From an uncultured Clostridia bacterium (GTDB lineage Bacteria; Bacillota; Clostridia; Christensenellales; Borkfalkiaceae): 43,372 nucleotides of DNA. Positions 25,742-35,415 of the stretch are shown in pieces (position 1 is the first letter of the stretch; each line of letters begins with the position of its first letter). The translations under genes and the position numbers were made by a program. The notes beneath the pieces were generated by a model that worked only from the letters and a program-made list of their open reading frames with translations, was not told where the DNA came from and did not search any database. Location of the stretch: assembly GCA_944328495.1 (NCBI GenBank), contig CALVHR010000016.1:1-43372 (forward strand). The letters run 5' to 3'.

Positions 25742-27078
25742 TGAAGCTCTTCTCCGTTGCTTTCGATAACTTTTTTATACCAATACGCGCTGTCTTTCGG
25801 GATTCGTTTCTGCGTCTCATAATCTACATAAACCAAACCAAAACGCGGTCTATATCCCAATTCCCATTCCATATTGTCAAAAAACGACCAACAAAAATAT
25901 CCGTCCACTTCAGCACCTTCTGCAGCCGCCCTTTCTAACTCCAATAAATATCTTTGCATGAAATCTTTTCTTTGAGGATCATGCACTTTACCGTCTAAAG
26001 AAACCCAGTCGTGACAGCAGATCCCGTTTTCTGTTATCAAGACAGGTTTTTGATATCGCGCATATAACCATTTTGCCAAATATTTGATACCCGACGGAGA
26101 AATATTCCAATGCTCCGCATTGTATTTTGCTCCTTTTTTTTCACGCACCATATTGCCTTTTGCATCAACCGGATAAGCATTATAAAAATTTTGCCCGCAA
26201 AAATCCAATGGTGCATGGATCTCCTTTAAATCGTCTTCCCATGTTACGGGAAGATATTTTTTTAATGCGGACAACATAGGCTCAGGATATATACCCAGAT
26301 AAATAGGATCGGCATACCACGACAAAGATGAATACCAATTAGGCAAACGATAGGAAAAAGTAGCTTCCTCCGCCGCGCAAATATTCTCCGAACTCTCTTC
26401 TATCGGATAAAATACACATCCCTGGTTTGCGAATCCAATTTTTATATCTTTATTTCCCGCTGCACGCATGGCGTGCACAGCTCTTCCGTGACCGAGCAAA
26501 ATATTGTGCGCGATCGGCACCGTTTCCTGATCAGACAACGAAAGTCCCGGTGCTTTTCCACTGCCCCGATGTGCACCTAAGATAAGTTGGGGCTCATTTA
26601 CTGTCATAAAGTGTTTTACTCTGTCCGAATAATGTCTCGCAACGACCTGGGCATATTCGGCAAACCAATCTGCAAACTCCCGATTCAAATATCCGCCTTT
26701 TTGAAAAAGCGTATACGGCAAATCCCAATGAAATAGAGTCACATATGGTTGCACATCGTTTTTCAGCATTTGGTCAATGACACGGTCATAAAAATCAAGA
26801 CCTTTTACATTGACTTTGCCATATCCGTCCGGTAAAATGCGATTCCAAGAAAAACTCATCCGGAACGCATTTATCCCCAGTTGTTTTATGAGTGCAACGT
26901 CTTGTTCATACCTGTGGTAAAAATCGCAAGCCGTTTCACCTGTATCGCCATTAAATATTTTACCTGCTTTTTCACAATGCACGTCCCAGATAGACTGTGT
27001 CCTGCCGTCTTCACGACACGCACCCTCTATTTGATAAGCAGCAGTGGCGACGCCCCAAACAAAATTTTTTTTAAACAT
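25732..27078 (-). CDS. Glycoside hydrolase family 1 beta-glucosidase, cytoplasmic
   Basis: A 448-residue GH1 enzyme of normal length. The N-terminal FVWGVATAAYQIEG signature, the acid/base Glu162 in TVNEP and the nucleophile Glu350 in ITENG are all present, as is the CWSFFDNMEW motif near the end. No signal peptide is seen. GGAGAA precedes the ATG, which overlaps the end of the upstream broken lyase gene by eight bases. The family hydrolyses beta-glucosides, 6-phospho-beta-glucosides and related glycosides. No PTS gene is nearby, so an unphosphorylated substrate such as a plant aryl glucoside is plausible but unproven. It is the last gene of the operon. Confidence 0.96.
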   Translation of the reverse strand: MFKKNFVWGVATAAYQIEGACREDGRTQSIWDVHCEKAGKIFNGDTGETACDFYHRYEQDVALIKQLGINAFRMSFSWNRILPDGYGKVNVKGLDFYDRVIDQMLKNDVQPYVTLFHWDLPYTLFQKGGYLNREFADWFAEYAQVVARHYSDRVKHFMTVNEPQLILGAHRGSGKAPGLSLSDQETVPIAHNILLGHGRAVHAMRAAGNKDIKIGFANQGCVFYPIEESSENICAAEEATFSYRLPNWYSSLSWYADPIYLGIYPEPMLSALKKYLPVTWEDDLKEIHAPLDFCGQNFYNAYPVDAKGNMVREKKGAKYNAEHWNISPSGIKYLAKWLYARYQKPVLITENGICCHDWVSLDGKVHDPQRKDFMQRYLLELERAAAEGAEVDGYFCWSFFDNMEWELGYRPRFGLVYVDYETQKRIPKDSAYWYKKVIESNGEELHRF

Positions 27079-27391
27079 CCTGATTCTCCTTTTCAGGATA
27101 ACGCAAAATTGGCTTTAATTTATTGTTTATGTAATCAAAACCGCTGTACCCATGCTCATGAGATCTTGTATCACGTACAAACCCCTTCTCGGGCCGATTA
27201 TCCCAAGCAGCCCTTTCGTCCCATGCAGAACGGGAAAGCGAAGGCATACTTTCGCCGTTGCCGTTCACGCTTGTTACATAATACATCCCTTGCGGCACTG
27301 AAATTTTTCTGTCACCTCCTTCGTAGAACAAACGCGTTTCGCCGTCTTCTACTTTATAAAGCTTATACACTCCGCAACCGAGCACCTCGCC
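27071..27391 (-). pseudogene. C-terminal tail of broken lyase-like gene, after in-frame TGA
   Basis: This stretch continues in the same frame as the segment upstream and is separated from it only by the TGA at 27392-27394. It completes a fibronectin-III-like domain (GVYKLYKVEDG, MYYVTSVNGNGES) and adds a tail that ends inside the start of the GH1 gene. No ribosome site precedes any internal start codon, so it is unlikely to be made as a separate protein. I read it as the last 106 residues of one original gene. Confidence 0.7.
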
Positions 27392-28260
27392 TCATGAAGC
27401 GCAATAATCACCCTGTGCCGTTTTTTCCACACGAAATCCTTCAGGACTATGCGGCAATGCATCGGTAACGTAAACGGGATAAGCATGCGAAAACTCGCCG
27501 AATTTTTTACCGTTTATACCGCGCACACGCACATAAAACTTACCTTTTTTCAAATCATTGACGGCAAATGAATTTTCGCCTTCTTTAGCTTGAACAGTCC
27601 CGACCGTCCTATAGGTATATTCATCATCCGCGCTCAAAGAAATTTCGTAAGTTTGCGCGCCGAGTAAATGCTCCCATTTCACATCGAAACCGTCCTTTCG
27701 AGCGACTGTAAAACGAACAGCCGCTTTTTCTATATCGGGCGTTTCGCCAATGTTATATGAATGCTTACCCCGCGGCATAATAAAGCAATATGCTCCTTTT
27801 TTGTATGAAAAATCAACCGCTTTGTGATCGACAAACACTTTTGCCTTATCCAACCGAGAAACACGAACAAACACCTCGCCTTCGGCACCGAATACAGCAT
27901 TGCCCCTGACTTCATTCTCGCTCAGAACCGCACTCATTCCGTAGCGTATCTCTCTGTCAAAGGGGATCGTCAGAGAAAAATCATCCAGACGTATATATGA
28001 ACCGTTGAAAATTGCCAAACGCTTTTGCAAATGCGTATCAGTCAAATATCCGACATATCCGTCAAAAGAAAATTCTTTTTCATCTACATAAATACGCGCC
28101 TGATCGTTAAACACCTCTTCTCTTGTCTGAGGAAAAATAAGTTCTGCGCCGTAATCTTTTTTATCGATCGAATAAATCAAACGTTCATCGTGATAATTCC
28201 TTAGGTGCGTGACCACTGTAAGAAAATCACCCTGACCATTAAAATTCATGATCTTACGCG
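27392..28260 (-). pseudogene. Middle part of broken lyase-like gene, after frameshift
   Basis: This frame takes over from the preceding segment near 28255 with a word (MNFNGQGDFLTVV) that continues its beta-sandwich. It includes a first fibronectin-III-like repeat in which Trp (TGG at 27674-27676) starts WEHLLGAQTYEI. It ends at TGA 27392-27394, in what aligns as the same Trp position of the second repeat. A longer open frame back to 28405 exists, but its extra part is Arg-rich and lies over the better-looking upstream frame, so it is a shadow. There is no start signal of its own. Confidence 0.7.
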
Positions 28261-30090
28261 GAGGATACGAGGATACTTTGAATTGTAACCCGCTCCGCTG
28301 TCGACGGGAACCCCCTCTCCTGTCACGAAAGCCTCGACTCCCGGCCGAAGATTTTTTATAACTGGAAATTCCCCGCCGCTGCTTTGCGACCAGGTAAAAC
28401 GGCAATGTTGTTTTGCATCTCCGACTGCATCATATATCGCAATGTAACGGTTTTCCACCATCATAACGCTTCTGTATTTATAATACGGATAAGAGTAGGC
28501 TCCCGCATTTACTCTCGCATATTTTACAAATCCGAAATCCATCAGAGGCTCTGAAAGATCATTACGACCGACAGATCTATATTCATGCCCTATCAAGACG
28601 CCGAAATTCGTACACGATTGTACATCCCCCCGATTTTCGTCACCCACATCTTCGGGGCCATGATCGGTATATTTATAGCGATCGGCATAATAATAGATCT
28701 CCCCGCATCCGCCCTGTGCGGCGCGGCCCCATCTGTAATTGGGGCCCTCATCTATCTGCTGCAAAATAAGGCACATTTCTCCATCTTCATTGACATGGTC
28801 GCGCAACATAAACCCCATGCCCGTATATTTGCAGGAAAATAAATCAGGAGAGGTACCAAATGTATTGGTCGTGCGGTGTTTATACATTTCCCCGTAAATT
28901 CCGCTGCTTTCCAATACCCCTTTGAAATCTGCTTCGTTACGGAAATTATGTAACAGATATTCTGCATACAAAGGCTCGTAATTTTTCAGCATATCAGCCA
29001 ATTCGATCATCGCCGTCATAAAACCGTGACCGAATTTTCCGCCATAAGACCCCGTACAAGCATGCGCCCCGTGAGGCGCATACAAGCGTCTGCCGTCAGC
29101 ATCTTCTGCCGTTTGCATATTTATTAAAAAAGAGATAAATCTTTTTATATGCGGATATAACGCCGGCATTTCGCCGCCGTTAAGATCGTATACCATTCGG
29201 CAATCATATACAATGCACTGCAACATACACATCATGTATGCACCAATATTTTCCGTCCAGCGCCCGCCCAAAGCATCCCAATCAGGGACATCCGGCCTGA
29301 TATGATATTTAAAATTACGCGCAAGCGCAATCTCATAATACTTCAACCATTTTTGATGCATAGGATGATTGGCACCGAGCAACGAAGCAAATACCGCTAC
29401 CGTTCCCGCGACATCGGTCAAAAAATTGGGATGCCCTGCCAAAATGGTATCCGTCGGATAATAATTTTCGTCAGAAAGTGTATAACAAACCAAAGCCATG
29501 GCGGCGCGCTCTCTGCTGAATTCTTCGTCAGTAAGTTCACTTGCCGTCAAATCAAATGTCTGCGCCCAAGAAGATCGAAAGGCTCTGCATGAAACCGGCG
29601 CTATTTCCTCTAACGTAGTAAACAGCGTTGCGTCGCGATCGAGAATGTTCATCATGTCCGCAGCCGAAGGTTTACCTACATGACTTTTATAAAAGCCACC
29701 CCATTTTGTATTTCTTTGCACGCAAAAGTATTTCGGATAAGAATTTTTATCGTCTTCCCACTCGAGGACATAATCTTTTACTTTATTCAAAGAAACTATA
29801 CTAAAATACCGCAGATAATGCGATCTCAGGGCGGTCACGGATCTATCTTTACTATTTTTACCCTTCTTCCATGTAAATGTATGCTCACCTCTATATGGAA
29901 GATCCGCCATTACTTTCAGGCGATACCCATCGTTTGTGGTTTCCGCTTCATATGGAACCGGCTTACCGTCCATGCATAAAATATCAGCGGTAAGGTTCGG
30001 GGCTTTGCCCTTCATTTCGTATATGAGCATTGTCTCGGGAAAAACATAAGCCCAATGCCGCAATTGATCTTTCAATACAAAATCTTCCAT
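28246..30090 (-). pseudogene. Lyase-like (alpha/alpha)-barrel protein, N-terminal part of broken gene
   Basis: The first 614 residues of an approximately 1000-residue protein. The ATG at 30090 follows AGAGG; an in-frame GTG at 30096 overlaps that site. After a beta-rich start, a helical part (about 150-400, GRWTENIGAYMMCMLQC, GSYGGKFGHGFMTAMIELAD) and then a beta-sandwich (EGPNYRWGRAAQGGCGEIYYY) suggest a heparinase II/III-like toroid-plus-sandwich fold, as in polysaccharide lyases; I am not certain of the family. No signal peptide is present, so it is cytoplasmic. The frame ends in RILRVRS at 28246, while the natural continuation lies in the -1 frame, consistent with one missing base near 28250-28270. 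Confidence 0.6.
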
Positions 30091-30114
30091 ATGCACCTCT
30101 TTCCGCTCGTCAGA

Positions 30115-30653
30115 TCATATTTTTTCAAATAAAAATTTTAATACATCATGCAGGATCTTTGCTCCATAAACATTGTCATGATGATAGTCAAAAAGAATAA
30201 AAGCATGCGCAGCCCCCCTCAGATTCTTAAATCACAGGTGACCTCATGCTTTTTCCCCAAACAAGCAGCATAATAGCCGCCGGCCGAATCGCCAACGGCG
30301 ATCATCCGCAGATTTTGATACCTTTCATTGCATAATGCGCGAACGTACGTAAGCGCATCGACACAGTCTGCCAAACCGTCTCTGATGTCCGTACAAGAAT
30401 TCTCATCAAGCAATCTATATGATATGCTTATGCCTATAGCACCGTTTTGCGCCGCGTATTGCGCATGAAGTTTTAATCTCTCGCATGAATCGCTCTTCCA
30501 CCCGCCCCCGTGAATAAACAAAATACAACCCTTGGGACTTTCCAATTTGGGATAACAAACGATCATATCCAGTTTTTGGTCGCCCACGATCTTAAAAACC
30601 CTTCTCTCGCACGCGATCTTTTCTACTTCTTCTTTATGAAATGTCTTTACCAT
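30115..30653 (-). pseudogene. Alpha/beta hydrolase (esterase-like) with internal deletion
   Basis: The first 144 codons (to TGA at 30219) encode the front of a carboxylesterase-like hydrolase: the oxyanion HGGGW motif near residue 48 and the nucleophile Ser in GDSAGGYYA near 124. Just downstream, in another frame, lies the matching C-terminus (HAFILFDYHHDNVYG, ending at TGA 30115-30117), which carries the catalytic His. About 100 residues in between, including the catalytic Asp, are missing. The join is at a run of six G (minus strand) near 30211-30216. The product cannot be an intact catalyst. It lies between a Gfo/Idh/MocA gene and the lyase-like gene, both on the same strand. Confidence 0.75.
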
Positions 30654-30657
30654 TTTT

Positions 30658-31677
30658 TCAGATAAGCCTCTTCGCCTTCTTTTGCGACTTTACTGCCAAT
30701 TCCATTGCATGAAATGTTTGCTTGAAAGACATTGCCGTCTCCGTTCTGTGCAAACAATCATATATTAAATTGCTGAAAAACGGTTTTTCCGTTTTATCTT
30801 TTACGCTCTCTTTTGAAATTTTATCTTTAGTCACCAAAATAACATTTTCACATGAATCGCCACAACCCACATCGATATATTTTCTCAATTCTATGTAACC
30901 CGTTTCTCCCAAGATCACAACTTTGCCGTCCCCGAAAACAGGCAATGCTTCCGGAGTGAACCAATCCACTCGTATATATCCCGTTGCACCGTTTTCACCA
31001 ACCAAATGCACATCTCCGAAATCATCAAATCCTTCAAAATCCCTATGCGCAAAATTCCCGATACCGGACGACAAGATCTTTGCTCTGTTGTTACCTGTAA
31101 ACGTTAAAAACTGATCAAATTGATGACTTCCGATATCGATCAGGATCCCCCCGGATTTTTTCCTCTCATAGAACCATTTAGGTCGGCTTTCCCCTAGTCT
31201 ATGCGGCGCCAGGATCGTCACATTCAAAACTTTTCCTATCGTACCTTCTTTTATCAGCTTATCAGCATAAACTGCGGCTTCACTTTCAAAAAACTCTGAA
31301 TAAAAGACAAAAAACTTATTTCCTGTCTTACGCATTGTTTTCTTTATGCCTCTGATCTGTCTTTGTGTGATCGCAGGGGCTTTAGCGCAAAAGAAATCCT
31401 TTCCTGCTTTCATTGCACGAATTCCCAAAGCAGCCCTTTTTGAAGGTATATCCGCGCTGGCAACAAGCTTAACTTCTCTGTCGGAAAAAACATCTTCCTC
31501 ACTCTGCACAGGTATAACTTGGGGAAATACGCGTGTAAACGACTGCACAGCAGATAAATCCTCGTCGTAAACGTATTTCAATTGTGCCCCTGCCGCGATC
31601 AATCCTCTGCACATTTGATAAATATGGCCATGTGCGAGTCCGATAACAGCAACGATTATTTGCTTGCTCTCGTTCAT
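30658..31677 (-). CDS. Gfo/Idh/MocA-family oxidoreductase, atypical
   Basis: A 339-residue NAD(P)-dependent oxidoreductase with an N-terminal Rossmann fold (VAVIGLAHGH) and the C-terminal substrate domain (GGILIDIGSHQFDQF, with the conserved DxGxHxxD). The usual EKP lysine motif reads CAKAPAIT: the lysine is kept, but Glu and Pro are replaced. Family members oxidise or reduce sugar hydroxyls, often at C3. The start is three bases after the stop of the other Gfo-type gene, with AAAGAGAT as ribosome site. Two divergent family members side by side suggest two steps, such as oxidation to a keto sugar and reduction back. Confidence 0.9.
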   Translation of the reverse strand: MNESKQIIVAVIGLAHGHIYQMCRGLIAAGAQLKYVYDEDLSAVQSFTRVFPQVIPVQSEEDVFSDREVKLVASADIPSKRAALGIRAMKAGKDFFCAKAPAITQRQIRGIKKTMRKTGNKFFVFYSEFFESEAAVYADKLIKEGTIGKVLNVTILAPHRLGESRPKWFYERKKSGGILIDIGSHQFDQFLTFTGNNRAKILSSGIGNFAHRDFEGFDDFGDVHLVGENGATGYIRVDWFTPEALPVFGDGKVVILGETGYIELRKYIDVGCGDSCENVILVTKDKISKESVKDKTEKPFFSNLIYDCLHRTETAMSFKQTFHAMELAVKSQKKAKRLI

Positions 31678-31680
31678 AGA

Positions 31681-32856
31681 TTATCTCTTTAACTCCGCTA
31701 TACTCTTAAACTCGGACAATTCCTCTAAAAGCTTATCTTCTGCATAGCATTTTTCGAGCATTCTGTCTAAGCCTTTGACTGTTAAGACATCATCTATAAT
31801 TTCTGTCGCATCCCGCTTGACATCTATAATTTTGTTATGTTCATGCAATGCAGCGACAAATCGCACCTGTTGTTTAGCGGCAAACACACCGCAAATTGCA
31901 CTTTTTTTCTCTTTTATCGCTTGCAAACAAATGTAAAATTTATGCGAAGCACCCTCGGCAAAAGGATCCCCATATATAATCTTTCTCCCATCGGCAAAGT
32001 GAGCCTCGATACAACCTGAATCATTCGGATAGATCACTTTACATTTTTCAAAGGCATATTCAAACGTCGGATCTACCGTCGAGCGTGTGCTGTGCGAAAC
32101 GACAAACATACCCGTTCCGCCGCAAACAAGACCAAAACGCACTGTTGCCGTATCGAAAGTCTCTATATTGTTGGCACGCAGCAGTGTCGCCTTTATCTCT
32201 GTCGCCGCCGCCGACGTATCGATCTGCTCTCCGAGAATGTAAAGAATATTATGGATATAATGCGCCGTGGCGTTATTGACAATACTGTCTCTGATCATCG
32301 TCCCGTCCGAAGAATATATTTTACCCGCCCATCCGGTAGAACGAGTAAAATATGCGCGCGTTCTCGGCCAGCAAACCATACATTTCAAATGCAACGCTTT
32401 TCCGAATACACCCTGCATAACATCCGCTTTTAGTTTTTGTATCGCGTTGCTGTAACTCCATTGATACCCTATAGCGATCAGCCTGTCCGACTCCTTCGCA
32501 CATTTTTCGAGAGCGGACAAATCCCCGATATCACCCGTCATCGGCTTTTCGCATAAAACATGTGCGCCATGCCTGACAGAAGTAAGTATTTGTCTCGTAT
32601 GGTATTGTATAGGCGTTGCAATAACAACAAAATCAGGTTTTTTGCCTAATTTTTCGTTTTCCGCAAACATTTTTTCTATATCGGAATAAATCGGGATCCC
32701 GATGCTTCTCAACTCCTGAAAACACGCCGACTTTTCCGGAAAGAGATCTACAGCGGCAACAATTTCAAAACCTTCCATAGGTTTTTGAAAAATTTCATTC
32801 AATATAACGCCCCCGTAACCGCCGATACCAACAAACGCCACTCTTATTTTATTCAT
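31681..32856 (-). CDS. Gfo/Idh/MocA-family oxidoreductase
   Basis: A 391-residue member of the family. I place the start at the ATG at 32856, directly before the Rossmann motif (VAFVGIGGYGG) and after AAGAGGAAAAC; an upstream in-frame codon at 32940 would overlap the FrdA-like gene. The classical CEKPM lysine motif is present, followed by a substrate-domain helix with DSIVNNATAHYIHN supplying the conserved histidine. It should use NAD(P) to act on a sugar or cyclitol ring. It lies between the FrdA-like flavoprotein and the second Gfo-type gene. Confidence 0.92.
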   Translation of the reverse strand: MNKIRVAFVGIGGYGGVILNEIFQKPMEGFEIVAAVDLFPEKSACFQELRSIGIPIYSDIEKMFAENEKLGKKPDFVVIATPIQYHTRQILTSVRHGAHVLCEKPMTGDIGDLSALEKCAKESDRLIAIGYQWSYSNAIQKLKADVMQGVFGKALHLKCMVCWPRTRAYFTRSTGWAGKIYSSDGTMIRDSIVNNATAHYIHNILYILGEQIDTSAAATEIKATLLRANNIETFDTATVRFGLVCGGTGMFVVSHSTRSTVDPTFEYAFEKCKVIYPNDSGCIEAHFADGRKIIYGDPFAEGASHKFYICLQAIKEKKSAICGVFAAKQQVRFVAALHEHNKIIDVKRDATEIIDDVLTVKGLDRMLEKCYAEDKLLEELSEFKSIAELKR

Positions 32857-32903
32857 TTCGTTTTCCTCTTTACGTTTTAGTTTAACACAGAAAACAACCG
32901 CAT

Positions 32904-34778
32904 TCAATAGTTTTTTGTATAATTCCTGAAGCGATTCCAAACTTTTTCAAACCACAGATCCCGTTCAGGGATCGGATGCACTTTTCTTTCCGTGATCTTC
33001 AACGCATTCTTTTCTTTTGCAACGATGAGCAGTGTTTTGCGCCCTGTTTCGTTTTCCTTCCTCGGATTGCGCTGCATAAAATCGCTTCCGTCCAAAACAA
33101 AAGCAGAACCTCTCGAACCGTATCTTTCTGCGGCTTCGATCATGGACTGTGCGATCATTTCTTGCATAATCAAGATTTCGCGGTTTTTGAATAGAAAAAA
33201 TATATCATAAGGTTTTGACCAGCCGTTATCTTTACAAAAACTTATTTGCCATTCCCTTATTTTATTCAAATGTAATTTCATTTCTTCTAAATTACGAATA
33301 AAGGCAAAATGCTCGCTCATTGCCTTTTGATATTTTCCGCGTATATCTAAAAGATCGGTTTCCGAACGATGCGTCGCGCATTTTAATTCTTCAGCTTCGC
33401 TTATAGCATCTGCAAGAACAGTTTCAAAATTTTCAAAGGATACTTTCTTTCCGAAGTAAGCGATATGCCTTGCAGCGCGCATGCCTCCGACCTGCGTCGA
33501 ATTTAAAGCGGAACCGCCCGGCCGGAAAATGCCAAAAGTACCGGCAGCCTCCCCGCATGCATACAGCCCGGGAATACTTGTCTGCCAATTTTCATCTACG
33601 CGAATGCCTCCATTATTATGCTGCGCGCATACGGCGATCCGAAGAGGTTCTTTTTCAAGGTCGATCCCGTGTTCTCTATATAGAGAAAGTGCGCCTTCAT
33701 TCATTTTTTTCAAGCGCTCAACTGGCAATGAAATAAGTGCATCGCTGTTTTTAAGATAGTTATATGCAACTTCATCCAACGCATCAAACCCATTTTCAAG
33801 TCGGGAAGGCTCTCGCGTAAAATCCATATACACGTCCCTTCCTAACAAAACGTTTTCCCTGTAAACGAGCAGATCTATATAAGATGACCCGCAAATCTTT
33901 CTCACGTCAAAAGGCCATTCATAACCTTTGAGAAATATATTTTTCAACATTTCTCCGTGATTTTTAAAATTCTCAATCAAAAATTCTCTTTCCGTACCGT
34001 CACGATCCACCGATATATATCGCGGCAAAACCTGCTGATATGTTCCCGATACATTCCAGCGAAAATCAACAGATGCCAAGCCGTATTGCCATTCGGATAA
34101 ATTAACAAATTCCGCCCCCGCTTCAACGGCAAGAGCAGAAGCCCCCGTTTGGCTCTCTGGATAAACACTGTCAAAATAAACGGACGCGGGTCCGCCCGTA
34201 GCCAAAACAACATTACCTGTCCTGATCGCTATGTATTCACCCGATAAAACATCGATCGCCAATATTCCGATAACACTCCCCGTGTCTTTCAAGATCCGGA
34301 TCACCTGACAATTATCGTAAATCGGAATATGCTTTTCCATTACCGCTTTTTCCAAAACTTCCGTCATTTTTTTAGATGTATATGGGCCAATGGAAGTCGC
34401 TCTTTGATATGGATCATGATCTGTTTTATAACCGACATATTCTCCGTATTCATTTGTAGGGAAACGCACGCCTGAATTGGCAAGCTTCATGAAACTTGCC
34501 ACAGAATTGGCTGCTTCACAGAGCGCTATTTCTCCGTCGACAGCACCGCCAGCAAACAGCGTTTCGGCCATGAGCCTTACGCTGTCCCCGTCGTCACCAG
34601 CAAGCGACATCTTATAATAGGTCTGCTTATCGCTTCCGGTATTACGAGATGTGCCCATCATACGGCCTTCGGTAACGATCGCAACGTCCGTGACACCATA
34701 TTCATATAATCTGTCGGCACAATTATAGCCCGCGCAACCGCTTCCGATCACGATTGCCTTATGTTCATAAACTTTCAT
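32904..34778 (-). CDS. FrdA/SdhA-like FAD-dependent oxidoreductase
   Basis: A 624-residue soluble flavoprotein. GSGCAG (12-17) binds FAD. The capping domain and the second FAD region (NNGGIRVDENWQTSIPGLYACGEAAG, then RPGGSALNSTQVGG) follow the fumarate reductase, L-aspartate oxidase and AprA pattern, and a helical C-terminal domain ends the protein. No twin-arginine signal, FMN-binding domain or multihaem motif is present, and no iron-sulphur or membrane subunit is nearby. This differs from a respiratory complex, so it probably reduces or oxidises a specific organic substrate, for example an enoate side chain of an aromatic aglycone. That substrate is conjecture. GGGGAAAAT precedes the ATG. 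Confidence 0.9.
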   Translation of the reverse strand: MKVYEHKAIVIGSGCAGYNCADRLYEYGVTDVAIVTEGRMMGTSRNTGSDKQTYYKMSLAGDDGDSVRLMAETLFAGGAVDGEIALCEAANSVASFMKLANSGVRFPTNEYGEYVGYKTDHDPYQRATSIGPYTSKKMTEVLEKAVMEKHIPIYDNCQVIRILKDTGSVIGILAIDVLSGEYIAIRTGNVVLATGGPASVYFDSVYPESQTGASALAVEAGAEFVNLSEWQYGLASVDFRWNVSGTYQQVLPRYISVDRDGTEREFLIENFKNHGEMLKNIFLKGYEWPFDVRKICGSSYIDLLVYRENVLLGRDVYMDFTREPSRLENGFDALDEVAYNYLKNSDALISLPVERLKKMNEGALSLYREHGIDLEKEPLRIAVCAQHNNGGIRVDENWQTSIPGLYACGEAAGTFGIFRPGGSALNSTQVGGMRAARHIAYFGKKVSFENFETVLADAISEAEELKCATHRSETDLLDIRGKYQKAMSEHFAFIRNLEEMKLHLNKIREWQISFCKDNGWSKPYDIFFLFKNREILIMQEMIAQSMIEAAERYGSRGSAFVLDGSDFMQRNPRKENETGRKTLLIVAKEKNALKITERKVHPIPERDLWFEKVWNRFRNYTKNY

Positions 34779-34790
34779 ATTTTCCCCGAT

Positions 34791-35414
34791 TTAAATTTTA
34801 CGAAATGTGTCCAACCATTTTTCCGCAATAAGTTCTGCGCCGAAAAGTGTCGGATGTACACCGTCAGACAATACAGCCTCATTACCGTAAACTTTTGCCA
34901 AACGATCAAGATCCGCCTGCAACGGAACAAACTTTGCCTGAAACTCTTCCGATAAAGAACGTACGATCTTTGCATAAGCAGTAATTTCGCAAAACCCTTC
35001 ATAAAACGCATCGGTTTCCGTTCCGCGCATCGCAAAAGGTTCCATTAGAATAAGTTTTACGTTCGGAAAACGTTCCAACGTTTCCATTATGATCGCCCGA
35101 TATACTTTTTCATATCTTTTCAATTCCACGCCGCAACCGAGCTTCACATCAAAGGCAAGATCGTTTACCCCCACTAAAATTGAGAGCACGTCGGGATTTT
35201 CATTCCAAACATCTTTTTTCAATCGTGCATACAGATCAACCGTCTTATTTCCGTTTATGCCACGATTGAGTATTTGATATTTAGCATGATCTTCACACAA
35301 TAATCTGCCCGCTACCGATCTTACAAAACCTACACCATAAGAAGAAAGCGCATAATCCGCCTGATAACTCCTGTGCGCATCGGTAATGCTGTCACCCAAA
35401 AATATGATCTTCAT
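34791..35414 (-). CDS. SGNH/GDSL-family esterase
   Basis: A 207-residue GDSL hydrolase without signal peptide. All four blocks are visible: GDSITD with Ser9, the Gly in RGINGN, GVND with Asn, and the Asp-His pair in SDGVHPT. Such enzymes remove acetyl or other acyl groups from sugars. It starts two bases after the SDR stop and ends 12 bases before the FrdA-like gene, so it is in the same transcript. A deacylating role on an acylated glycoside fits the context but is inferred. Confidence 0.93.
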   Translation of the reverse strand: MKIIFLGDSITDAHRSYQADYALSSYGVGFVRSVAGRLLCEDHAKYQILNRGINGNKTVDLYARLKKDVWNENPDVLSILVGVNDLAFDVKLGCGVELKRYEKVYRAIIMETLERFPNVKLILMEPFAMRGTETDAFYEGFCEITAYAKIVRSLSEEFQAKFVPLQADLDRLAKVYGNEAVLSDGVHPTLFGAELIAEKWLDTFRKI

Positions 35415-35415
35415 T

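Noticed and set aside
27392-27394. TGA read as tryptophan (altered code) or selenocysteine
   Set aside because: Neighbouring genes use TGG for Trp and TGA for genuine stops, including ATGA overlaps with the next start. The position is a Trp position, not a redox Cys, and no obvious SECIS-type hairpin was seen.
28351-28357. Slippery heptamer A-AAA-AAT in frame, which could allow programmed -1 frameshifting in the lyase-like gene
   Set aside because: A slip here would replace a natural-looking sequence (NLRPGVEAFVTGEGV) with an Arg-rich shadow. The protein evidence places the frame change about 100 bases further on, so a missing base is the better explanation.
27392-28405. Independent 337-residue protein starting at 28405
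   Set aside because: The first 50 residues overlap a better frame and are Arg/Ser-rich, and there is no ribosome site. The rest is the continuation of the upstream lyase-like gene.
31080-31100. CcpA cre-like word within a Gfo/Idh/MocA gene
   Set aside because: It is only a partial match, lies deep inside a coding sequence and is not near a promoter.
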